Assembly (NCBI GenBank): GCA_964399965.1
Contig: CAYNRX010000043.1
Span: 1 to 16,814 of the forward strand
Reading direction: 5' to 3'
Length of the DNA: 16,814 bases
Origin: UBA1381 sp964399965
Lineage (GTDB): Bacteria; Bacillota; Clostridia; UBA1381
Shown here: positions 1 to 5,753 of the stretch, piece after piece
Layout of the letters: each line of letters begins with the position of its first letter
How positions within the stretch are numbered: position 1 is the stretch's first letter
Position numbers and translations under genes: made by a program
The notes under the pieces: generated by a model
What the model saw: only the letters and a program-made list of their open reading frames with translations
What the model was told of the DNA's origin: nothing
Database searches by the model: none

Positions 1-75
1 TTCGAGGGTTTCACCCTCGAGCTCCCCAGAATAAGGAAATAATTGTAAAACGCTGCCGCGTTTTGCAATTATCTA
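1..75 (-). repeat. Hairpin repeat, copy A (truncated at window start)
   Basis: Read on the minus strand, this segment matches the beginning of the repeats at 1823 and 16719. It has a left edge TAGATAATTG, a stem-loop with arms AATTGCAAAACGC and GCGTTTTACAATT around loop GGCA, the linker TATTCTGGGGAGC, and a second stem TCGAGGGT-GAA-ACCCTCGA. The window begins right at the end of the second stem, so the rest of the element is not visible. It lies just downstream of the terminator of the ABC ATPase gene and points toward copy B, forming an inverted pair around the permease-ATPase genes. The identity of the three copies is seen directly; mobility is inference. Confidence 0.85.
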
Positions 76-85
76 AACAGTAAAT

Positions 86-125
86 AAAAAATACAGACGC
101 TCACCGTTTGGAGCGTCTGTATTTT
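86..125 (-). terminator. Rho-independent terminator of the ABC ATPase gene
   Basis: On the minus strand a perfect 15-bp stem (AAAATACAGACGCTC paired with GAGCGTCTGTATTTT) closes an 8-base loop and runs into a T-rich tail. It begins about 5 bases after the ATPase stop codon, so it ends the ABC transcript before repeat copy A. Confidence 0.9.
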
Positions 126-130
126 TATGC

Positions 131-913
131 TCAGTTGCCGCATTCTATGCTTATCTCGTTGAATACCGAAAGATAATCCGCTATGCTCTTTGACGCCCTT
201 TCCTCACCGGAAACGTCAAGCACCGTTTTTCCCTCGTGCATCATTATCGTCCGTGTGCCGTATTCTGCAGCATAACGCAGGTTATGGGTGACCATCAGCG
301 TGGTTATCTTCTTTTCACGCACTATCTTCTCCGTCAGCATCATAACTGTATCGCTCGATTTCGGATCAAGTGCTGCCGTATGTTCATCGAGAAGCAAAAG
401 CTCCGGCCGCACCATCGTTGCCATTATCATGGCCAGCGCCTGACGCTGCCCGCCGGAGAGCGCGCCCGCCAACGTGTTCATGCGATCCTCAAGTCCCATG
501 CCCAACAGCTCCAGCTGCTCCCGGTAAAAATCCTTGCGCTTTTTATTAAGCCCGAACGACAACCCGTACCTCTGCCCCTTGTTATCAGCAATTGACATAT
601 TTTCCCATATCGTCATTGAGGGACAGGTGCCAACAGAGGGATCCTGGAATACCCGTCCTATCACTGCCGCACGCTTAAAATTCTTCATTGACGACATATC
701 GCGTCCGTTCAGAGACACCGTGCCGTTATCGGGACGCACATCGCCGGAGATTATATTAAGGATAGTCGTCTTGCCCGAACCATTTGAGCCGATCACGGCC
801 ACAAATTCGCCGTCAGCTATTTCCAAAGAGAAATCTTCGAACAGTTTTTTCTCATCAACTGTGCCTGCGTGAAAGGTCTTATATACATTGGAAATACTAA
901 GCACGGATATCAC
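131..913 (-). CDS. ABC transporter ATP-binding protein (TrpZ/COG1101-like)
   Basis: This is the cytoplasmic ATPase of an importer whose permease is encoded immediately upstream. With the GTG start used here the protein has 260 residues. Visible motifs are Walker A GSNGSGKT (about 42-49), a Q-loop glutamine in VFQDP (about 90), signature LSGGQRQ (about 152-158), Walker B LLLLDE (about 172-177) followed by a D-loop-like ALDP, and the switch histidine in VTHN (about 210). All catalytic elements are intact. The GTG at 913 was chosen because GGAGG lies 8 bases upstream; a TTG at 940 or a GTG at 904 is possible. The gene overlaps the end of the permease gene by 17 bases, which implies translational coupling. 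The family (ATPase partner of a TrpX-type binding protein) is clear from context; the substrate is not known. Confidence 0.93.
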   Translation of the reverse strand: MISVLSISNVYKTFHAGTVDEKKLFEDFSLEIADGEFVAVIGSNGSGKTTILNIISGDVRPDNGTVSLNGRDMSSMKNFKRAAVIGRVFQDPSVGTCPSMTIWENMSIADNKGQRYGLSFGLNKKRKDFYREQLELLGMGLEDRMNTLAGALSGGQRQALAMIMATMVRPELLLLDEHTAALDPKSSDTVMMLTEKIVREKKITTLMVTHNLRYAAEYGTRTIMMHEGKTVLDVSGEERASKSIADYLSVFNEISIECGN

Positions 914-1796
914 CGCCCTTTCCTCCGCGTTCAAATACAAACCTGTTCAAAAGCAGGGTAAGTATGAACAGCACCGTTATTATAAGATTCGTGTCGTGCG
1001 AGGGTATACCGGCCAGGAGCGCCAAGGAAATACACATCTTATACACTATCATACCTAAAAGCACACCGGTGGTAAGGCGCAGGATACGCACCTTTTTAAA
1101 TACGGTCGTACCGATAATAACGGCCGCCAGACCCATTACCACCGTACCTGTTCCCGAACCGACATTGAACGAACGGCCATACTGACAATAAACCGCTCCG
1201 GCCAAAGCCACCAGGCCGTTAGCTATCGAAAGGCCGATTATCTTTATCGTACCGGGATTTTTCGCCAGAGTGACTACCAGCTTTTCATTATCGCCGACAC
1301 TTCTTAATAGAAAACCGTTTTTTGTACGTAGATACCAATCAAGCAGGAATTTTGCGCCCACGGCTATCACCGCTATCACCGCAAGCTTGGCGTAAAGCTC
1401 CAAATGACCCGAAAACAGCGGCGCAGTCTGGGAAAATATCGTAACCGAATCCATCGACAGGAAATCTGACGCTTTCTGCACTATTTCATAATTGATCGAA
1501 TACAAGGCCGTCATCGTGAGGATACCGCATAAAAGATTGCGTATTTTGAGCTTCACATTCAAGACGCCCGTAAACGCCCCGGCGATACAACCGGCAGCAA
1601 AGGCCGCCAATAAAGCCAGCCAGGGATTCAAGCCATCCCGTATCATCACAAAGCATACCGCTATCCCCAGGGGAAACGTCCCATCCACAGAAAGATCGGG
1701 GAAATCAAGGATGCTGTAGCTTATGTAAACACCCAACGCCATTATCCCATATATCAGCCCCTGCTCCAAAATGCTGATGATCAGTTGTTCCGCCAT
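897..1796 (-). CDS. ABC transporter permease (TrpY/COG4120-like)
   Basis: This is a 299-residue inner-membrane permease with about eight hydrophobic segments, starting MAEQLIISILEQGLIYGIMA. The glycine- and alanine-rich helices and segments such as SYSILDFPDLSVDGTFPLG and LRSVGDNEKLV resemble branched-chain-type permeases paired with TrpX-like binding proteins. The ATG at 1796 has a good SD (GGAGA) about 8 bases upstream. The reading frame stays open upstream to 1931, but that part is translated repeat DNA and is not credible protein. The gene follows the binding-protein gene after a 367-base gap filled by hairpin repeat B and precedes the ATPase gene with overlap. No convincing promoter of its own is visible, so it probably depends on read-through from the binding-protein promoter. 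Confidence 0.93.
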   Translation of the reverse strand: MAEQLIISILEQGLIYGIMALGVYISYSILDFPDLSVDGTFPLGIAVCFVMIRDGLNPWLALLAAFAAGCIAGAFTGVLNVKLKIRNLLCGILTMTALYSINYEIVQKASDFLSMDSVTIFSQTAPLFSGHLELYAKLAVIAVIAVGAKFLLDWYLRTKNGFLLRSVGDNEKLVVTLAKNPGTIKIIGLSIANGLVALAGAVYCQYGRSFNVGSGTGTVVMGLAAVIIGTTVFKKVRILRLTTGVLLGMIVYKMCISLALLAGIPSHDTNLIITVLFILTLLLNRFVFERGGKGGDIRA

Positions 1797-1822
1797 ATCA
1801 TCTCTCCTTTTCATAAAATAAA

Positions 1823-2097
1823 TAGATAATTGTAAAACGCAATAGCGTTTTACAATTATTTCCTTATTCTGGGGAGCTCGAGGGTGAAACCCTCGAATTC
1901 TAATCAATTTTGACGACTCCGCACCGCGCAAGAAGGCGCGGTCGGCATCTGTTGCCGATTTTTGCGAAGCAAAAATGCTGAAAATGCGTCAAAAATTGCG
2001 AAAATAAAAGTTTCAGCGGTCTTTAGACCGCCAATCAACGGAACTTTTATTTTCTTCCCTAGCTAGAAATCAATTGCGAAAAAGGTTTCGCAATTGA
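1823..2097 (+). repeat. Hairpin-array repeat, copy B (apparently complete)
   Basis: This fills most of the gap between the permease and binding-protein genes. Stem-loops in order: 1826-1859 (15-bp perfect stem, loop AATA); 1878-1896 (8 bp, loop GAA); 1923-1942 (7 bp, loop AAGAAG); 1942-1958 (6 bp, loop TCTGT); 1958-1976 (8 bp, loop GAA closed by GC); 2000-2054 (13-bp outer stem with an inner GCGGTC/GACCGC hairpin); 2070-2097 (12 bp, loop AAGG). In addition, 1905-1915 pairs with 1987-1998 and encloses the three central hairpins. The left edge is shared with copies A and C. The right edge is inferred from the last hairpin, whose arm (reverse complement AATTGCGAAAC) resembles the first arm of copy C. 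No protein-coding frame is evident. It looks like a MITE- or REP-like non-coding element; the family is not recognised. Confidence 0.85.
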
Positions 2098-2102
2098 CTG
2101 AT

Positions 2103-2145
2103 AAAACAAACGATTGCAGACCGGCTTCTTCCGCTCTGCAATCGT
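2103..2145 (-). terminator. Terminator after the ABC binding-protein gene
   Basis: On the minus strand an 11-bp stem (ACGATTGCAGA with TCTGCAATCGT), with a short inner CGG/CCG extension, is followed by TTTGTTTTAT. It starts about 19 bases after the binding-protein stop codon. A terminator here, ahead of the permease and ATPase, fits the common pattern in which the binding protein is made in excess and only part of transcription reads on. Confidence 0.8.
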
Positions 2146-2163
2146 CTTATCTCTTCGCGCCTT

Positions 2164-3168
2164 TTACGCGCCTGCGACCTCGGCGCGCGCTGTTATCGAT
2201 TCAGGGATCGCAAGACCGATACCCTCTGCCGCCTGGGGATTGATCGTTATCTTTGACTCCTCCATGGTCTCATAAGGTATAGTGGATATATCCTCACCCC
2301 GGAGCACTCTGGCAGCGATATTGCCGGCCTTTTTACCAAGCTCGATATAGTCGATACCGGCAGAGGCCACGCAGCCGTTCACTACCTGCTCTTCTTCAGA
2401 ACCGAATACAGGGATATTTGCCGCATTAGCCTTTTCAATGAGCACCGGCAGATTATTTACTACCGTATTATCAGTCATATTCGATATGCAGTCTACCTGC
2501 GGCAGCAGGACGTCTATCGCCTGCGGTATCTCCGCAGCATTTGTTATACCCTTGGCAATAAGCTCAAAACCGTATTCCCCGACCTTTTCTTCGTAGGTCG
2601 CGATAGTTGATACGGAATTGGCTTCACTGGTGGTATAAAGTATGCCTATCGTTTTTGCATCGGGAAGCATTTCCCTTATCAGCGCAAGCTGTTCGTCTAC
2701 CGGCAGATTATCGGACACTCCGGTGATGCCATCCATGGCCTCTGTTTCACTGTTGGCAAGTTTAGCTGCGACCGGATCGGAGACGGCGTTGAATATAACC
2801 GGGATATCCCTTTCGTAGCAGGCTGTATAAAGCGCCTGCGCCGACGGAGTTGCTATGCCGCATACCAGATCCATGCCTGTGGCAGCAAAATTCTGCGCTA
2901 CATTTGTATTAGTCGAATCATCGTTTTTGGCCGACTTGGCGTCAAGCGTATATTCTATCCCTGCTTCGTCAAGACCCTGCTTGAAACCCTCAAGGCAGTT
3001 ATCAAGCGACGGATGGTCTGCATACTGCAAAACGCCTATCTTGTACCCTTCGCCCTCTGCCGGAGCAGTCGTGTTCTCCGCAGTCTGCGTAGTGTTGCCC
3101 GCGCAGCCGCCGAGCATCGCCGCTGACATCAAAGCCGCCAAAACTATCGTTCCCATTCTCTTTTTCAT
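2164..3168 (-). CDS. ABC transporter substrate-binding lipoprotein (TrpX-like)
   Basis: This is a 334-residue extracellular solute-binding protein of the ABC_sub_bind/COG2984 type. It has a lipoprotein signal peptide (MKKRMGTIVLAALMSAAM) with lipobox L-G-G-C and the lipidated cysteine at residue 22. A polar linker rich in T/A/E follows, and then a two-lobe periplasmic-binding fold starting YKIGVLQYADHPSLD. Segments such as FNAVSDPVAA, IGILYTTSEANS and PVFGSEEEQVVNG are typical of the family. The ATG at 3168 is preferred over an ATG two codons earlier because AAGGAAAG then lies at normal SD distance; a 29-residue upstream extension would precede the signal peptide and is unlikely. It is the first gene of the ABC unit and has its own consensus promoter and a terminator. 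Related proteins bind tryptophan or other small amino acids; the ligand here is not determined. Confidence 0.93.
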   Translation of the reverse strand: MKKRMGTIVLAALMSAAMLGGCAGNTTQTAENTTAPAEGEGYKIGVLQYADHPSLDNCLEGFKQGLDEAGIEYTLDAKSAKNDDSTNTNVAQNFAATGMDLVCGIATPSAQALYTACYERDIPVIFNAVSDPVAAKLANSETEAMDGITGVSDNLPVDEQLALIREMLPDAKTIGILYTTSEANSVSTIATYEEKVGEYGFELIAKGITNAAEIPQAIDVLLPQVDCISNMTDNTVVNNLPVLIEKANAANIPVFGSEEEQVVNGCVASAGIDYIELGKKAGNIAARVLRGEDISTIPYETMEESKITINPQAAEGIGLAIPESITARAEVAGA

Positions 3169-3248
3169 TTTCATCTTTCCTTTCTCGTCTAAAATCTTTT
3201 TGAAATAAAAAAACTTTCCAAAAACAGGACAGGCAAAAAGATATAATA

Positions 3249-3278
3249 TTCTCATCTCACCTATTCTGTTCTCATCTC
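3249..3278. promoter_or_regulatory. Twin direct repeats in the binding-protein 5' leader
   Basis: The 10-mer TTCTCATCTC (minus strand GAGATGAGAA) occurs at 3249-3258 and again at 3269-3278, exactly 20 bases apart, about two helical turns. Both lie just downstream of the expected transcription start. They could be operator half-sites for a regulator of the importer or a chance duplication. No known operator is recognised. Confidence 0.4.
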
Positions 3279-3288
3279 GTTTATTGTT

Positions 3289-3317
3289 ATTATATCATAT
3301 ATGAAAAGTGTTGTCAA
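3289..3317 (-). promoter_or_regulatory. Consensus sigma-A promoter of the ABC transporter
   Basis: On the minus strand there is TTGACA (3312-3317), a 17-base spacer, and TATAAT (3289-3294): both hexamers match the consensus and the spacing is optimal. A run of A's lies just upstream of the -35 and could act as an UP element. The predicted start is near 3282, giving a leader of about 115 bases before the binding-protein gene. Such a strong core promoter suggests either high expression or control by a repressor. Confidence 0.9.
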
Positions 3318-3334
3318 TACTTTTTTTGAGAACT

Positions 3335-4432
3335 CTACACAAAATTACAGAGGATAGCGTTCGACACATCTATACCCTTATCAGTAAAAGAGTACCTCCC
3401 CTCTGAATATTTCATGAATCCTCCCTTAATGAACCGCTCCAGCCGGAATCTTTCCTCTATATCCTCCCCGAAGCGTTTTTTGAACTCTTCCTTGCTCACT
3501 CCTCTATCCATGCGCAAGCCCAGTATCATAAATTCACCCATCCTATCCTCCCTTGTCAGATGTTCCTCATCGACCCGGTCAAAATCGCCGCTGATATATT
3601 CCTCGATATCATCAGTCATATGATAGCGTACACCATCGATATAAGAATGGGCGGCCGCTCCCAATCCCAGATAGTCCTCTCCCTGCCAATATTTGATATT
3701 GTGGCGGCATTCCTGCCCGGGCCGGGCAAAGTTGGATATCTCATACCGCTTGTAACCGTTTTGGGCAAGACGGCTGCATACAAGCCGGTAAAACGCCCTG
3801 TCCGTATCCTCGTCAAGTTCTTTGAACCTCCCGCTGCGGAAATCTTCATATATCGGAGTACCTTCCTCGATAATAAGGCTGTAGCAGGATATATGCTCCG
3901 GTTTGAGTTTTATCACCTCGTCTATGGTATGGGAAAGAGACTCTTCCGTCTGCCCCGGCAGAGCGGTCATCAGATCAATATTGATGTTTTTAAAACCGCT
4001 CTCCCGTAAAAGCTTCACCCCGGTACGTACATCCTCCGCTGTGTGTATCCGGCCGATAGCCCGAAGCTCATTGTCGTTCATCGACTGTGCGCCGAGGCTT
4101 ATCCTGTTGACCCCATACCGCCGCAAAACAGCGATCTTGTCCCTGCTAAGCGTGCCCGGATTGGCCTCGACTGTCACCTCTGCCTGCGGGGTGATATCGA
4201 ACCGCTCATTTAAGGCGTACAGTATCCGCTCCAGGCAATCATCGTCCAAGGCAGTTGGCGTTCCTCCGCCCAGGAATACCGTATCCGCATAAAGCGGCGG
4301 ACTTTTCTGTATCTGCCGCACCAGTGCGTCCGTATAAGGCTGCATAAGCTCCTTTCTGCCGCCGACAGAAACAAAGTCGCAGTAGCGGCATTTTTGCACG
4401 CAAAAGGGTATATGGATATAAATGCCCGTCAA
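3335..4432 (-). CDS. hemW: Radical SAM heme chaperone HemW (HemN-like)
   Basis: This is a 365-residue radical SAM protein. The 4Fe-4S/SAM motif C-x3-C-x2-C is at residues 11, 15 and 18 (FCVQKCRYCDF). It lacks the extra cysteine immediately after this motif that is used in oxygen-independent coproporphyrinogen dehydrogenase HemN, which favours HemW. Further family marks are FLGGGTPTALD, EANPGTL, RISLGAQSMND, GFKNINIDLMTALPGQT, the HNIKYWQGEDYLGLGAAAHSY region, and the C-terminal DKGIDVSNAILCNF winged-helix-like end. HemW proteins bind heme and act in heme delivery, though many are still annotated as coproporphyrinogen oxidases. The start is a TTG at 4432 with a strong SD (GGGAGGTG) 9 bases upstream; no in-frame ATG fits. 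It is the last gene of the efp unit, 130 bases after the preceding stop. Confidence 0.93.
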   Translation of the reverse strand: MTGIYIHIPFCVQKCRYCDFVSVGGRKELMQPYTDALVRQIQKSPPLYADTVFLGGGTPTALDDDCLERILYALNERFDITPQAEVTVEANPGTLSRDKIAVLRRYGVNRISLGAQSMNDNELRAIGRIHTAEDVRTGVKLLRESGFKNINIDLMTALPGQTEESLSHTIDEVIKLKPEHISCYSLIIEEGTPIYEDFRSGRFKELDEDTDRAFYRLVCSRLAQNGYKRYEISNFARPGQECRHNIKYWQGEDYLGLGAAAHSYIDGVRYHMTDDIEEYISGDFDRVDEEHLTREDRMGEFMILGLRMDRGVSKEEFKKRFGEDIEERFRLERFIKGGFMKYSEGRYSFTDKGIDVSNAILCNFV

Positions 4433-4449
4433 TGTTTTTCACCTCCCAG

Positions 4450-4480
4450 CGTGATACAAGAATACCGCTTGTATATCACG
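4450..4480 (-). other. Stem-loop just upstream of the hemW SD
   Basis: CGTGATACAAG pairs with CTTG-TA-TATCACG (11 bp with a 2-base bulge, loop of 7). It lies directly upstream of the hemW ribosome-binding site in the 130-base gap after the CD1247-type gene. There is no T-run, so it is not a standard terminator. It may be an RNA processing or stability element. Confidence 0.45.
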
Positions 4481-4562
4481 GCGCGGCACCAACCAGCTCC
4501 CGCAATATACAGGCGGTATATTTTTCTTTCTTTTTTAAGCATCGGCCGTTAAGGCCGCCCGC

Positions 4563-5018
4563 TTATTCTTCCTCGTCATCCTCATCGTCGCCAAATTCTA
4601 TCTTCAGCTCGATCTCCTTATTGCACAGCGGACAAACGAGACTGTTCCCTTCGTCTATCATGTCAAAATCGACCATTATATCCTCATGACAATGGGGACA
4701 TTCTATCTCGAAATACTCTTGATCATCCTCCTCATCATCGAAGAGATCATCAATAGCATCATCGTCCTCCTCATCCTCGTCATCATATCCGGCCGCCGTA
4801 TCAAGCTCGTACATCAGATCTTCCAATCCGCATTCAATCTCCTCAAGCCTGTCCTCGGCATCCGTCCTTGCCCTCTCCAGCTCGTCTACCGTGTCGGCCA
4901 GCTCCTCCATAATATCCATCAATTTTACCAACACCTTGCCCTCCGGAGTCGTCTCGTCCAAACTCAGGCCGTCCGCAAAGCCTCTCAGATAGGATACCTT
5001 TTTCTTCAATTCGTCCAT
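4563..5018 (-). CDS. CD1247 N-terminal domain-type acidic zinc-ribbon protein
   Basis: This is a 151-residue cytoplasmic protein. Residues 1-65 form a heptad-rich helical region (MDELKKKVSYLRGFADGLSL, then ELADTVDELERARTDAEDRLEEIE), likely a coiled coil. A strongly acidic stretch follows (about 78-100), then a zinc-ribbon-like pair of knuckles, CPHC (about 109-112) and CPLC (about 133-136), and an acidic tail ending DDEDDEEE. The N-terminal part matches what is called the CD1247 N-terminal domain in clostridial genomes, where it often lies beside efp. No biochemical role is known to me. The ATG at 5018 has AGGAGG about 8 bases upstream. The gene follows efp after 35 bases in the same transcript, so a link to translation is possible but is inference only. 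Confidence 0.85.
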   Translation of the reverse strand: MDELKKKVSYLRGFADGLSLDETTPEGKVLVKLMDIMEELADTVDELERARTDAEDRLEEIECGLEDLMYELDTAAGYDDEDEEDDDAIDDLFDDEEDDQEYFEIECPHCHEDIMVDFDMIDEGNSLVCPLCNKEIELKIEFGDDEDDEEE

Positions 5019-5039
5019 GATGAAACCTCCTCTCGGCTC

Positions 5040-5063
5040 ATCCGGCCGGTCTGTCAGCCGGAT
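5040..5063 (-). other. Small stem-loop at the efp stop codon
   Basis: ATCCGGC and GCCGGAT (7 bp, 10-base loop) flank the efp stop. There is no T-run, so it is not a full terminator. It could modulate read-through to the next gene or be incidental. Confidence 0.35.
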
Positions 5064-5617
5064 ACTCTTTCCATATACTCCCCGGTCCTTGTGTCAACAC
5101 GAATGATATCGCTGCCGTCAACAAACAGCGGCACCTGGATAACAGCGCCTGTTTCCAGCGTTGCCGGCTTCGTTGCGCCCGTAGCCGTGTTTCCGGCAAA
5201 GCCCGGCTCTGTTTCTATTATCGCCAGCTCTACGAATGTAGGCGGCTCCACGCCGAATATGTTGCCCTTATAGGACATTATGCGGCAGACGTCATTTTCC
5301 TTGACAAATTTCATCTGCTCCTTTATCTCCGACTTGGCGATATCTATCATGTCGAACGTTTCATTGTCCATGAAATGATAGAAGTCGTCATCGCCGTAGG
5401 AATATGTCATATCCTTCCTGTCGATATGAGCCTCTTCAAATTTCTCGGTCGGTCTGAAAGTCCTCTCGACCACGCCGCCATTTATTATATTCTTAAGCTT
5501 CGTTCTTACGAACGCGGCTCCTTTACCCGGCTTTACATGCTGGAACTCCACTATCTGATACACGTTGCCCTCAAGCTCAAATGTACGACCGTTTCTGAAA
5601 TCACCTGCTGTAATCAT
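5054..5617 (-). CDS. efp: Translation elongation factor P
   Basis: EF-P enters the ribosomal E site and relieves stalling at consecutive prolines. The 187-residue length is normal for the family. The N-terminal KOW-like domain starts MITAGDFRNGRTFELEGNVY. The functional loop is VKPGKGAAF with lysine 32 at the tip, the position modified in many bacteria. The central OB domain has KDMTYSYGDDDFYHFMDNETFD. The C-terminal OB domain has EPGFAGNTATGATKPATLETGAVIQVPLFV, close to the family signature. The ATG at 5617 is preceded by GAGGA. It is the first gene of a unit with the CD1247-type gene and hemW and has its own promoter. The usual beta-lysylation genes are not in this window, so the modification state of K32 is unknown. 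Confidence 0.98.
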   Translation of the reverse strand: MITAGDFRNGRTFELEGNVYQIVEFQHVKPGKGAAFVRTKLKNIINGGVVERTFRPTEKFEEAHIDRKDMTYSYGDDDFYHFMDNETFDMIDIAKSEIKEQMKFVKENDVCRIMSYKGNIFGVEPPTFVELAIIETEPGFAGNTATGATKPATLETGAVIQVPLFVDGSDIIRVDTRTGEYMERVSG

Positions 5618-5697
5618 ATTTATCGAATCCTCGCTTTCCTGCCCCTTAAGGGCATTTCTCTGCCATCTGCGCCATAAGACGCAGACTATACATTTTA

Positions 5698-5726
5698 ATT
5701 GTACTATATTCCGGTAATAATTTCAA
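5698..5726 (-). promoter_or_regulatory. Sigma-A promoter of the efp unit
   Basis: On the minus strand TTGAAA (5721-5726), a 17-base spacer and TACAAT (5698-5703) lie in the 136-base gap between the M24 peptidase stop and efp. The leader of about 75 bases contains two short hairpins, CTGCG/CGCAG near 5664-5682 and TGCCC/GGGCA near 5640-5654, without T-runs. Confidence 0.8.
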
Positions 5727-5753
5727 GTATTTTTTGCAAAATATTTCAACTTT

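Noticed and set aside
1797..1860. Repeat-borne promoter for the permease gene
   Set aside because: TTGCGT followed after 16 bases by TATTTT on the minus strand is only a weak -10 match; read-through from the binding-protein promoter is simpler.
1797..1931. In-frame N-terminal extension of the permease (45 extra residues)
   Set aside because: The frame runs through repeat copy B; the ATG at 1796 has a proper SD and begins a typical membrane helix.
1905..1998. Cloverleaf-like fold as a tRNA or tmRNA fragment
   Set aside because: Stem lengths, loops and sequence lack the T-loop consensus, anticodon arm geometry and a 3' acceptor end.
1823..2097. Integron attC site or CRISPR array
   Set aside because: There are no regularly spaced identical repeats with unique spacers, no RYYYAAC-type core sites, and no integrase or cas gene nearby.
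3169..3255. 29-residue upstream extension of the binding protein
   Set aside because: It would place a charged and aromatic stretch before a normal lipoprotein signal peptide, and the downstream ATG has the better SD.
3179..3280. T-box or other riboswitch in the binding-protein leader
   Set aside because: The leader is only about 115 bases and AT-rich, and lacks the T-box sequence and a specifier stem.
3560..4009. Long plus-strand open frame opposite hemW
   Set aside because: It is antisense to a clearly conserved protein, has no SD or promoter, and its translation is unlike any family.
4482..4562. Terminator after the CD1247-type gene
   Set aside because: The GGCC/GGCC hairpin after the stop is followed by an A-rich, not T-rich, stretch on the transcribed strand.
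4686..5273. Plus-strand open frame opposite the CD1247-type gene and efp
   Set aside because: Its hydrophobic and Ile-rich start is the complement of the acidic Asp/Glu tract; it spans two real genes.
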